DNA of 64,000 bases from Pseudobacteroides sp. Its GTDB lineage: Bacteria > Bacillota > Clostridia > Acetivibrionales > DSM-2933. The stretch covers positions 62,001-126,000 of the forward strand of contig NZ_DATCTU010000095.1 of assembly GCF_036567765.1 (NCBI RefSeq), read 5' to 3'. Of the stretch, positions 38,510 to 46,543 are shown piece after piece. Numbering within the stretch: position 1 is the stretch's first letter; every line of letters begins with the position of its first letter. The notes below the pieces were generated by a model. It was not told the DNA's origin. It worked only from the letters and a program-made list of their open reading frames with translations, and made no database searches. The translations under genes were made by a program, and so were the position numbers.

Positions 38510-39847
38510 ATGAGTGGATATATAGAAAGACCGCGTTACCAATGTGCACTTGGAGGAGCATTGGCAACATTAAATTCTGTTGACAGGGCTGTTGCAATAG
38601 TTCATTCAGCCCCAGGTTGCAGTTCAAGTGCTGACAGTGCTGCAAATGTAGGAAGCGGTTATTGGGGAGCCACATACTGCGGTGGTAGAGCAACACCAAG
38701 CACAAACATACTTGAAAAGGAAATTATATTTGGTGGCGAAAGTAGACTTAAAGAACAAATCGAATCTACCTTCTCCATAATAGATGGTGATTTGTTTGCA
38801 GTTATAACAGGATGTATGACTGATATTATAGGTGATGATGTAAAATCAATAACAGAAACATTTAGACAACAAGGAAAAAATATTGTTGTAGCTGAAACCG
38901 GAGGATTTAAAGGAAACTCATCTACAGGTTATGATCTAATACTGGAAGCAATTTTTACCCAGTTCACCGAAAAAGGGCTTGAAAAGAATCCAAGACTGGT
39001 AAATATATTAGGGCTGGTTCCATCCCAAGATGTTTTCTGGAGAGGTAACCTTATTGAGCTAAGAAGACTTCTTATTGAGCTTGGGATTGAAGTAAATACA
39101 TTTTTTACTCCATTTGATAATACCAATTCTTTAAAGACTGCATCAAGTGCAGCTCTAAATATTGTATTATCAAATGTTCACGGTATAAACGCTGCAAAGG
39201 CTTTTAAGGAGACCCATGGAACCGATTACATTTCTCTTCCTTTTCCAATAGGCCCAAGTGCTACGAATGAATTCCTCAAAGAGGTCGGTAAAAGTCTTGG
39301 CATATGCAGCAACAAAGTTGATGAGGTTATTGAAAAAGAGAAAGCATGGTATTATAGTTACATACATAGCCTCACTGATATATATAACGACCTTGATCTC
39401 CAACGAAACGCTATTGTAATAGGAGATGCAAACTATGGATATTCAATAACCAGGTTTGTATCCGATGATTTAGGTTGGATTCCTGCATATGTTGCAATTA
39501 CCGATATACTGGAAGATGATCAAAAAGAACTCATAAAAAAGCAATTTGATTCCTTTTCTCACGATCTGAGGCCAAAGCTTATATTTGAAGAAAACACAAG
39601 CCGAATATCAAAACATATAAATGAAGACCTTAGCAGCATCGAAAGCGAGTTTGACCATGCAATAAGTCCAGCTTTCGTTTTGGGAAGCACATTGGATAGG
39701 CCTTTAGCAGCAGAGCTAAAAGCCGGTTTCTGGAGTGTATCATATCCAATAGTAAACAGGGTTGTGACTGATCAGGGTTATGTTGGATATCGCGGCGGAC
39801 TTAGGCTTGCAACCGAAATATTCAGTGTAATTTTAGGAAATAGATAA
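38510..39847 (+). CDS. NifK-like component I beta subunit, set B
   Basis: 445 residues beginning 1 base after the D stop codon, with an SD (AAAGGAG) inside the end of D. Cysteines at 12 (RYQCALGG), 37 (SAPGC), 57 and 102 (TGCMTDIIGDD) fit P-cluster positions plus one extra. The C-terminal YVGYRGGLRLATEIF motif is shared with sets A and D. It would pair with the set B alpha subunit. The protein is closest by eye to the truncated K of set C (both have the GGYSGSSYCGG/GYWGATYCGG segment), so B and C look like one subtype. Confidence 0.9.
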   Translation: MSGYIERPRYQCALGGALATLNSVDRAVAIVHSAPGCSSSADSAANVGSGYWGATYCGGRATPSTNILEKEIIFGGESRLKEQIESTFSIIDGDLFAVITGCMTDIIGDDVKSITETFRQQGKNIVVAETGGFKGNSSTGYDLILEAIFTQFTEKGLEKNPRLVNILGLVPSQDVFWRGNLIELRRLLIELGIEVNTFFTPFDNTNSLKTASSAALNIVLSNVHGINAAKAFKETHGTDYISLPFPIGPSATNEFLKEVGKSLGICSNKVDEVIEKEKAWYYSYIHSLTDIYNDLDLQRNAIVIGDANYGYSITRFVSDDLGWIPAYVAITDILEDDQKELIKKQFDSFSHDLRPKLIFEENTSRISKHINEDLSSIESEFDHAISPAFVLGSTLDRPLAAELKAGFWSVSYPIVNRVVTDQGYVGYRGGLRLATEIFSVILGNR

Positions 39848-39880
39848 ATAACTATGACAATATGAAAAGGAGGTCATCCT

Positions 39881-40294
39881 ATGGCAAAAATAGCTGTTTC
39901 AAGTACTGATGGTGTACTTATTAATGAACACTTTGGAAAAGCCAAACTATTCTATATTTATGAAGTGACTGAAAGCGATGAAGTTAAATTTATTGAGCTG
40001 AGAGAAAACACACCGCACTGCTCAGGTACTTATGACCATGGACAGATTGAAGAGGCCGTGAAACTCCTCTCAGATGTGAATGTGGTACTTACCGCTCACA
40101 TAGGGCCAACTGCCACAGGAATTTTACAAAGTACAGGTACTTCTGTTTATACTTTATCAGGCCCCATTGATAAAGCCCTTAATACATATGCAAAAAGACG
40201 TAAGATACTTGAAAATATAAATATAAGCCCCATAGACCAATGCTCACCTTCAGGTGGCTGTTCTTCCGGTGGATGCTCCGGAGGATGCAGATAG
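39881..40294 (+). CDS. NifX/NafY-like cofactor-binding protein with Cys-rich tail
   Basis: 137 residues of the dinitrogenase iron-molybdenum-cofactor-binding family: AVSSTDGVLINEHFGKAKLFYIYEV at the start and VVLTAHIGPTATGILQ in the middle. The C-terminus is a Gly/Ser/Cys cluster (SGGCSSGGCSGGC) that could ligate an Fe-S cluster or metal. Family members carry NifB-derived cluster precursors to component I. It lies 33 bases after the K gene of set B, so it probably serves that enzyme. The C-terminal domain of the NifB here is related. Confidence 0.85.
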   Translation: MAKIAVSSTDGVLINEHFGKAKLFYIYEVTESDEVKFIELRENTPHCSGTYDHGQIEEAVKLLSDVNVVLTAHIGPTATGILQSTGTSVYTLSGPIDKALNTYAKRRKILENINISPIDQCSPSGGCSSGGCSGGCR

Positions 40295-40315
40295 CAAAGT
40301 AGAAAATCAAATTTA

Positions 40316-40357
40316 AAAGATACAGAACCATTATGTTTACGGTTCTGTATCTTTTTT
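40316..40357. terminator. Bidirectional terminator between the nifX-like and nifB genes
   Basis: AAAGATACAGAACC pairs perfectly with GGTTCTGTATCTTT around an 11-base loop, with T-runs on both strands. It separates two convergent operons. Confidence 0.9.
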
Positions 40358-40386
40358 AGCATCTAATAGAATATGAATACTTATTT

Positions 40387-41649
40387 TTAAACTTTTAAAA
40401 ACGAGCCTATCAATAATTGTGATACCTTCTTTATTTCATCCTCAATATTCCCATAAACCTGCACAACCAACTTGCCTTTGCCTTCCAATATCTTTTGCGG
40501 AGAATGGCCGATTCTCATGGTTAAAATAACATCACAATCCTCAATTGTTTTAATAATGCTATCCAATCTTTCATCCTCATCGCATTCACTAGGACCGTTA
40601 CAGAACTTTTCAACAGCTCTGGTATCAACAAATTCTACTCCACCCTTTTCGTACTTATAAATTCTATATTCTTTTGCATGACCAAAATGTTCATCAATAA
40701 CTTTACCGCTTCTTGTAGACACCGCAAATGTATAACTAAAATCTGTATTTTCCAATAGATTCTCTTTTTTAGAATGTGAAGGAATTTCTCTAAAATCCTG
40801 AGAACAATCTTCATCTAGAGTTCCTATTGCATCTGCCCTGCATTGCTTGCAATGGTACATTTGTTTTAAATGAACCTCACATGACTTCCTAATGTCATTA
40901 AGTTCCTTATTACTGGTAAGGGGCATATCTTCGAATACGCTTCCCGATGCAGGAATAAGAGGCATTATATTACTTATGAATACGCCCAATTTTTTTACAG
41001 TCTTTATAACTTCTTCAATCTTTTCATCATTTATTCCTTTTATCATAACAACATTAACTTTTACAACAATCCCAAGAGCAACTAGCATCTTAATTCCTGC
41101 CAACTGGTTTTTTAAAAGTATTTCTGCAGCTTTTTCACCGGCATGCCTTATTCCGAATATATTTACTTCGCTGTAAATTTTGGCACCTATTTTGGGATCA
41201 ATGGCGTTTATAGTAACAGTAATATGTGTAACTCCTAGCTTCACCAAATCTGATGCATAGTACGGCAGCAAAAGTCCGTTTGTGGAAAGGCAAAAGGTAA
41301 CATCAGGATCTACTTCACGTATAAGCTCAAGGGTTTTTTTTGTATTTTCAAAGTTAGCCAGGGCATCGCCAGGGCCAGCTATTCCTACTACTTTCAGATT
41401 CGAAAGTTTATTCTTTACTTTTATATATCTTTCAAGTGCCTCATGGGGATTTAGCACATCACTTGTCACCCCAGGCCTGCTTTCATTAACACAATCGAAT
41501 TTACGGTTGCAATAATTACACGATATATTGCACGCAGGTGCTATAGGAAGGTGAATTCTTGCACTCTGGCACCCTCCGCTGTAGCAGGGGTGGCTCTTTG
41601 TTTTTTCTTCCAATTCAGCATTTATAAAGTTATTAACATTACTTATCAT
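40387..41649 (-). CDS. nifB: NifB, radical SAM FeMo-cofactor core synthase (NifB-NifX fusion)
   Basis: 420 residues with the full NifB signature: HPCYS (20-24), the radical-SAM CNISCNYC cysteines (40, 44, 47), CNRKFDCVNESRPGVTS, and the C-terminal cluster cysteines (YHCKQCRADAIGTL). A NifX-like domain follows (~305-420, VIDEHFGHAKEYRIY). NifB makes the carbide-centred Fe-S core (NifB-co) that all nitrogenase active-site cofactors derive from. Its presence without nifE, nifN or nifV says that the component I enzymes here may use a simple NifB-co-like cluster. It is the last gene of the minus-strand operon K-D(remnants)-ABC ATPase-nifB. Confidence 0.93.
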   Translation of the reverse strand: MISNVNNFINAELEEKTKSHPCYSGGCQSARIHLPIAPACNISCNYCNRKFDCVNESRPGVTSDVLNPHEALERYIKVKNKLSNLKVVGIAGPGDALANFENTKKTLELIREVDPDVTFCLSTNGLLLPYYASDLVKLGVTHITVTINAIDPKIGAKIYSEVNIFGIRHAGEKAAEILLKNQLAGIKMLVALGIVVKVNVVMIKGINDEKIEEVIKTVKKLGVFISNIMPLIPASGSVFEDMPLTSNKELNDIRKSCEVHLKQMYHCKQCRADAIGTLDEDCSQDFREIPSHSKKENLLENTDFSYTFAVSTRSGKVIDEHFGHAKEYRIYKYEKGGVEFVDTRAVEKFCNGPSECDEDERLDSIIKTIEDCDVILTMRIGHSPQKILEGKGKLVVQVYGNIEDEIKKVSQLLIGSFLKV

Positions 41650-41664
41650 AATTAGCCCCCACTT

Positions 41665-42522
41665 CTATAAAACAGCAGTCGCAGAAATCTCACTTGCAAT
41701 GTCTACTCCACTGTTATTATCATCTCTTATTTGCCCATGACCATTATTTAATGATTCATATACTTTATGCTTAGCCCAGTTGAAATCGGGCGAAGATCTT
41801 ATATCACCTATTCTTCTGGGCCTTGGGAGGTTTACCTCAATTATCTCTTTTATAGTGCCTGGATTTACAGACATTACAGCAACCCTATCAGCTAAAGCAA
41901 CAGCTTCATCAATGCTATGCGTTACAAATATTATTGTCTTATTTGTCTCTTCCCAAATTCTTAATAGCTCATCCTGCAAAATCTCTCTTGTCTGAGCATC
42001 TACAGCTGCAAAGGGTTCATCCATCAGAAGAACCTGCGGATCATATGCAAGAGCTCTTGCAATGGCCACCCTCTGCTTCATACCACCGGATAGTTCATAA
42101 GGAAACCTGTCTTCAAAACCTTTCAATCCAACAAGTTCAATAAATCTTCTGCTTATACCCTTTCTTTCATTTTTGGGAGTACCCTTAATCTCAAGACCAA
42201 ATTCCACGTTTTGCCTTACAGTTCTCCAAGGCAAAAGTGCATAACCTTGCATAACAATTCCCCTATCCAAAGCTGGCCCTGTAATAAGCTTTCCATCTAT
42301 AAAAATCTGTCCCCCGTTAGGCTTTGCCAGTCCTGCTATAATGTCTAAGAGAGTTGATTTACCGCACCCGCTGGGACCTACGATTGTTACAAATTCGCCT
42401 TGCTTTACTGTAAGATTTACATCCTGTATTGCCAAAAAATCTTTCTTCTGCTTTGAATTATTTTTATTTATTTGGTAAACCCTGCTTAAATTCTGTATAA
42501 CTATTTTGTCTTTACTTGCCAT
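41665..42522 (-). CDS. ABC transporter ATPase, SsuB/TauB type
   Basis: 285 residues from the ATG at 42522 (AAAGGAGTGAATTGT upstream; the same leader-like ribosome site as the permease at 34999). Walker A GPSGCGKST, signature LSGGMKQRVAIARALA, Walker B VLLMDEPFAAVDA and H-loop THSIDEA are all intact. No permease or binding protein is in this operon, so it likely energises the importer at 34999-36925. It is 15 bases from nifB and co-transcribed. Confidence 0.9.
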   Translation of the reverse strand: MASKDKIVIQNLSRVYQINKNNSKQKKDFLAIQDVNLTVKQGEFVTIVGPSGCGKSTLLDIIAGLAKPNGGQIFIDGKLITGPALDRGIVMQGYALLPWRTVRQNVEFGLEIKGTPKNERKGISRRFIELVGLKGFEDRFPYELSGGMKQRVAIARALAYDPQVLLMDEPFAAVDAQTREILQDELLRIWEETNKTIIFVTHSIDEAVALADRVAVMSVNPGTIKEIIEVNLPRPRRIGDIRSSPDFNWAKHKVYESLNNGHGQIRDDNNSGVDIASEISATAVL

Positions 42523-42578
42523 ACAATTCACTCCTTTATGTACAAAATGGATTTTTACTATATATAGGGATATCATTT

Positions 42579-43475
42579 TCATCCTATCAAAGCTTCACTC
42601 TGGTCAATATATTTAAAAGGATCATCCTTGTACCATTCCTTATGGTACGGGAGGCGTGTATTTTCCGATATGTTTTCATTAAAGGATGGGTTTCTTAAAA
42701 GTCTAGCTATTCTTCTTGCAAATTCAAATACACCCTGATATCCGAGATAGTTTATTGTCTGCCCAAATATAGGGAATACAGGTATGTCATCATTTCCAGG
42801 CAGTTCTTCCAAAAGCTCATTTCCAAACTTATCGAAGTGATAGCCCTTCATACCCGTTACTTCCATTCCCAGGCTCTGTAACAGCTCGGCTGTAGTTACA
42901 ACTCTTATCTCACCGCCTGCCAAAAAAACCTTCTTTCCTTTAAGAATTTTCTTAAACGGTGCAATTGCTTCCTCAAGCTGTCTTGTCTCAGATTCAATGA
43001 ACTTTTCGGCAGCCTCCTCAATCCCAAAAAACTTTGCAATGTCTCTAATCCATATATTTGTGTGCTTAATTCCAATTGGAATAGTTTTTAAAATAAACGG
43101 TAAACCAAAAATATCTTTTATATGCTCTACAAAATAATCATCATGGGTAGCACATATGCTTACATTCAGTGCTGCATCCTGCACATTTCCAAAATCATCA
43201 GGATGGGAATAGCAAGGTAAAAACCTTGTATTTAAGTCCAATGCTTTTAATATTCTTGTCAGTTCATCCTCATCAACTCTGCTCATGGAAGATACATTAA
43301 GAACATTCACCGTTTTACTCACTTGCAGCTTTCTTTTTAAAACTTCAATCTCATCCTCCATGATACTGCTTTCCTCCTTCGTTTCTGATAGGAGATTTCT
43401 TAAAATCCCGTGATAGACGGCATCATAAGCGGTAGCCATGATCTTTGTTTTAAAGCCCTCACAATGGACAGGCAC
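42579..43475 (-). pseudogene. NifD-like set C, C-terminal two-thirds only (truncated)
   Basis: The frame begins at a GTG within the sequence VPVHCEGFKTKI, which corresponds to residue ~170 of the intact D proteins here. Everything upstream, including all three P-cluster cysteines, is missing. The remainder is conserved: Cys in NVSICATHDDYFVEH at the cofactor-ligand position, and the C-terminal YLGYQGVFEFARRIARLL. In-frame homology continues a few codons before the GTG (AKIVP), showing that a junction was created by deletion near 43500. The reading frame is otherwise undamaged, so the loss may be recent or the fragment retained. Without a P-cluster site it should not work as an alpha subunit. 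Confidence 0.8.
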
Positions 43476-44281
43476 TATCTTTGCTGACCTATCACCAGGA
43501 CAAATTCACTGGTGGCTTTAGCACCTATTGGAAGTGGTGCATTTATATAAGGTACATTATGTACTTCTTCAAAAACCTTAGCTGCATCACTTCCGAAAGT
43601 GTCGGATACAACAATATTTAAAGATGCTTTTGCAGCATTTTTTAGGTTATCTAAGGTTTCATTGCTTCCAAAAAAAGTATTTACCTTGAGTCCAAGCTTT
43701 GATATGATTCTTTTTAATTCATTAAGATTTCCTTTCCAGAAAACATCCTGTACCGGTACTATTCCAAACAAATTAACAGTTCCAGGCTCTTTCTCATCTG
43801 ATTTTTCAACATAATCACGAAACAGGGTCTCTAAAACCAGATCATATCCTTTATAGGAATTCCCCTTAAAGCCTCCTGTATCACTACTTAAGACTGTTTT
43901 ATTACTGCGGTTGAATCTTTTTACTACAGAAGCCGTGTCATCTCCTATCATTTCAACCATGCAGCCGGTAACTACAAAATACAATTCCCCGTCAATCACC
44001 TTTAGTGTGTTTTCGATTTGCTCCTCCAGCCTGGCCTCTCCACCAAATACAATCTCATTTTCATATACGTTGGAGCTTGGTAATGCCTGACCCCCGCAAT
44101 AACTACTACCTGAGTATCCTCCCCCGCCATTTAATGCATTGGATATATTTCCGCCACATCCGGCAGCAGCATGAAGAATCGGAATAACACCCGGCAACGC
44201 ATTCAAAGTTCCTATTGCTCCCCCTAATGCACATAAATACCTTGGTCTGTCTACAAATTTACTCATTGAAACTCCCTCCAA
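43475..44281 (-). pseudogene. NifK-like set C, N-terminal 60% only (truncated)
   Basis: 268 residues. It matches the set B K protein from the start (RPRYLCALGG, AAAGCGGN, TGCMVEMIGDD) to PIGAKATSEF, where set B continues for another ~170 residues; here the frame runs into VLVIGQQR and stops. The stop shares a base with the GTG of the following D fragment. All P-cluster-type cysteines are present but the C-terminal domain is gone. The gene order K-D is opposite to sets A and B, so the deletion either joined two different operons or the set was arranged differently. It is still preceded by a perfect promoter and leader E4. Confidence 0.8.
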
Positions 44282-44309
44282 ACTAAGCTACTAAAATTTC
44301 CTAGACATC

Positions 44310-44374
44310 AAAAAAGCAAAACCACTTTACTCTAATGAGTAATATGATTTTGCCTCCAGTTTACTGGTCAACAC
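44310..44374 (-). promoter_or_regulatory. Conserved hairpin-terminator leader, copy E4
   Basis: Minus strand: GTTGACCAG-TAAA-CTGG, then AGGCAAAATCATATTACTC...GAGTAAAGTGGTTTTGC and TTTTTT. It is 29 bases upstream of the set C K start. The gene on the other side (44702) is divergent. Confidence 0.8.
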
Positions 44375-44387
44375 TTTAATTACGTTT

Positions 44388-44450
44388 ATTCCTATTAATC
44401 TGATATGTTTAATTAACTTTAATTTTAAATCTTTATTCTTCACATGTCAA
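44388..44450 (-). promoter_or_regulatory. Promoter and operator of the set C-ABC ATPase-nifB operon
   Basis: Minus strand TTGACA (44445-44450), 17 bases, TAAAAT (44422-44427), followed by AATTAAACATATCAGATTAATAGGAAT (44388-44415). It drives leader E4. Confidence 0.8.
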
Positions 44451-44467
44451 GAACTTTTGCAAATTAA

Positions 44468-44511
44468 TTGGTAATTTTCCTATATGTTTAATATGTTTTT
44501 ACAGCAGAATT
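44468..44511. repeat. 44-bp repeat, copy R1
   Basis: The segment starting TTGGTAATTTTCCTATATG and ending ACAGCAGAATT recurs at 51988-52031 with two mismatches in 44 bases. It covers the last codons of the AraC remnant and an ATAGGAAA box. Confidence 0.85.
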
Positions 44512-44595
44512 TGTCGGAGTAATGCCAAACTCCTCCTTAGAGACTCGATTGAATGTTCTTTCTGAGCCGAATTCATATTTGTACGCAATAAAACT
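44488..44595 (-). pseudogene. C-terminal fragment of an AraC-family regulator
   Basis: The minus strand reads FIAYKYEFGSERTFNRVSKE followed by EFGITPTNSAVKTY and a stop. This is the second helix-turn-helix end of AraC/XylS proteins (consensus A.GFESERSFSRAFKREFG.SP). Nothing upstream of it continues the domain: a palindrome starts at 44592. It is a remnant of about 35 codons. Confidence 0.75.
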
Positions 44596-44629
44596 TCTGT
44601 GATATCATTAAGGATTTAACACAGAAGTT
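44592..44629. other. Hairpin/palindrome upstream of the histidine kinase gene
   Basis: AACTTCTGTG (44592-44601) pairs with CACAGAAGTT (44620-44629) across an 18-base loop. It has no T-run, so it is not a standard terminator. It is about 70 bases before the sensor kinase start and could be a binding site. Confidence 0.5.
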
Positions 44630-44701
44630 CAAACAATGATTTTTCTGATATAATTAGAGTATTATGTAATTTCAGTTATTACTAAATTTCCGGGTGGTTA
44701 T

Positions 44702-46543
44702 ATGTTTATCAATTTATATGAACGATATATTAAGCGAAAATTATTCAATAAAATATTTATTATATTTTCATCAGTTGCTGTGATTTGCTTTTTTCTTTTT
44801 GCATATATGGCTTGTTTAAATATAAATCTTTATTTTAAGAGCAAGTCCAAAGAAGCAAATGAAATGGCAGCGGCAAGCGTACATTCATATATTGAAGAAA
44901 AAACAAATGAATCTAGGGATATCATTGATAACATTTATACCAATAAAATATTATATACCGAAATTCTGTACCTCATGGAAAACGGTTATAACAAACATTT
45001 AGAATACAAGATGAATAAGCTTTTTGAAAGCCAGGATAACAAATACAATGGATTTGAGAACTATTTCAACTCATGTCTTTTAAGAGACGCTGGCATGACA
45101 GGAATCAGCATATACAGCATCAAGCAGGATGAAGCATTTGTATACTCTCTAAATTGTGGTGTTGTATTTCCTAAAGACGGTTATGTAATTAATGCCATAG
45201 GAAAATTTAACAATAGCTTTGAAAGCCTAAGGATACTGCCTAGTCATAATGCACATTATCTTAGAAACAGTAACCGGAAAAATGTTTTTTCCATGGCTTA
45301 TATAGTGAAAGAAAAATTCACTTCAAATAACCTGGGGTTTATAGTTATTGATTATGCTGTAGATAGTATAAAAAACAAGCTTTCAGCATCGGCTAAAGAA
45401 TATCATGTTGGAATCACAGTCTTTACACCGCAGGGCGGAATAATATATGACTTATTAGGCAAACCCGAATATCATAATCTTTTCAGTGATTTAAAAAATA
45501 ACAATACTTCATCAGCGATACACAAAAACAATATGATACATACCATTACTTCGGGAAGTGTGGGTATTGTAACTGCAGCTGTTCTCCCGAGACAATCTGT
45601 TTTTTCACATTCTTCCGTGTTTACAAAAACTATATTTTTTATTGCGTGTATTTTTATAATAGCTATTTTGGTTTTTACTGCCTTTTCTATCAAGAGGTTT
45701 TCAACAAGGATTGCATCACTTGTTCATGGTACCAAAATTATAAAGCAGGGAAACCTTTCCTATAGGATTGATGCGGCAAAAAACGGAGATGAGCTAAGTG
45801 AGATTGCAGTGAGCTTTAATGACATGTGTGAGGATTTGAAAAATTATATCGATAGGGCATATGTGTCGGAAATAAATCAGAAAAATGCACAGATAAAAGA
45901 ACTGCAAGCCCAGATTAATCCTCATTTTCTGTATAATACCCTGGAATCCATAAGAATGAGGATTTTAGCAGGAGAGAATAAGGAAGCCGGAGATATGATT
46001 TATCTTTTATCAAAGTATTATCGCAGTACCGTAAAGGAAAAAATGGTTATCAACATATGGGAAGAAATAAGACATGCCAAAATGTATGTGGAGCTTCATA
46101 ATATTAGATCTTCCTACGTGGTTTTTGTAAAATTCAATATTGAAGAAGAGCTATCGGACTACGGAATTCTTAAGCATACCCTTCAGCCTCTTATTGAAAA
46201 CTATATTTGCCATGGCATCAATATGGAGCGGGAGGATAATCTACTTAACATAAATGTATACAAAAATGAAAAAGACATATTTATATCCCTTGAAGACAAT
46301 GGAAACGGAATCTCAAAAGAAAAGCTTGACGATATAAAGGAAAATTTGGAAAGAGGCAGTAATAATACACAAAGTGGCATTGGAATTAAAAATGTGCATG
46401 ACAGAATTGTATTGTTTTTTGGAGAAGGATATGGACTCACAATAAAAAGCAGTACAGGACAGGGAACTTCTATAACCATAAGGATTCCTGCAATACCAAA
46501 GGAGGAAATGGAAGTATATGTACAAAGTTTTCATCGTGGATGA
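44702..46543 (+). CDS. Sensor histidine kinase, YesM family (LytS-type His_kinase)
   Basis: 613 residues: membrane helix (~17-37), extracytoplasmic sensor (~40-300), second helix (~308-330), HAMP (~332-385), His kinase domain with HFLYNTLESIRMR (phospho-acceptor His, ~417), and an ATPase domain with DNGNGIS and a glycine-rich GIGIKNV box. It overlaps the response regulator gene by 26 bases, a typical two-component pair. Members of this family usually sense sugars or oligosaccharides together with a binding protein and control adjacent ABC importers; here a solute-binding protein is convergent just downstream. Confidence 0.9.
   Translation: MFINLYERYIKRKLFNKIFIIFSSVAVICFFLFAYMACLNINLYFKSKSKEANEMAAASVHSYIEEKTNESRDIIDNIYTNKILYTEILYLMENGYNKHLEYKMNKLFESQDNKYNGFENYFNSCLLRDAGMTGISIYSIKQDEAFVYSLNCGVVFPKDGYVINAIGKFNNSFESLRILPSHNAHYLRNSNRKNVFSMAYIVKEKFTSNNLGFIVIDYAVDSIKNKLSASAKEYHVGITVFTPQGGIIYDLLGKPEYHNLFSDLKNNNTSSAIHKNNMIHTITSGSVGIVTAAVLPRQSVFSHSSVFTKTIFFIACIFIIAILVFTAFSIKRFSTRIASLVHGTKIIKQGNLSYRIDAAKNGDELSEIAVSFNDMCEDLKNYIDRAYVSEINQKNAQIKELQAQINPHFLYNTLESIRMRILAGENKEAGDMIYLLSKYYRSTVKEKMVINIWEEIRHAKMYVELHNIRSSYVVFVKFNIEEELSDYGILKHTLQPLIENYICHGINMEREDNLLNINVYKNEKDIFISLEDNGNGISKEKLDDIKENLERGSNNTQSGIGIKNVHDRIVLFFGEGYGLTIKSSTGQGTSITIRIPAIPKEEMEVYVQSFHRG

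Noticed and set aside
27437..44281. A nitrogen-fixation (nif) cluster
   Set aside because: No nifE, nifN, nifV, nifU or nifS; component I proteins are short and lack the His cofactor ligand; neighbours are organosulfur-type importers and, further along, sulfur enzymes. The nitrogenase-like label fits better.
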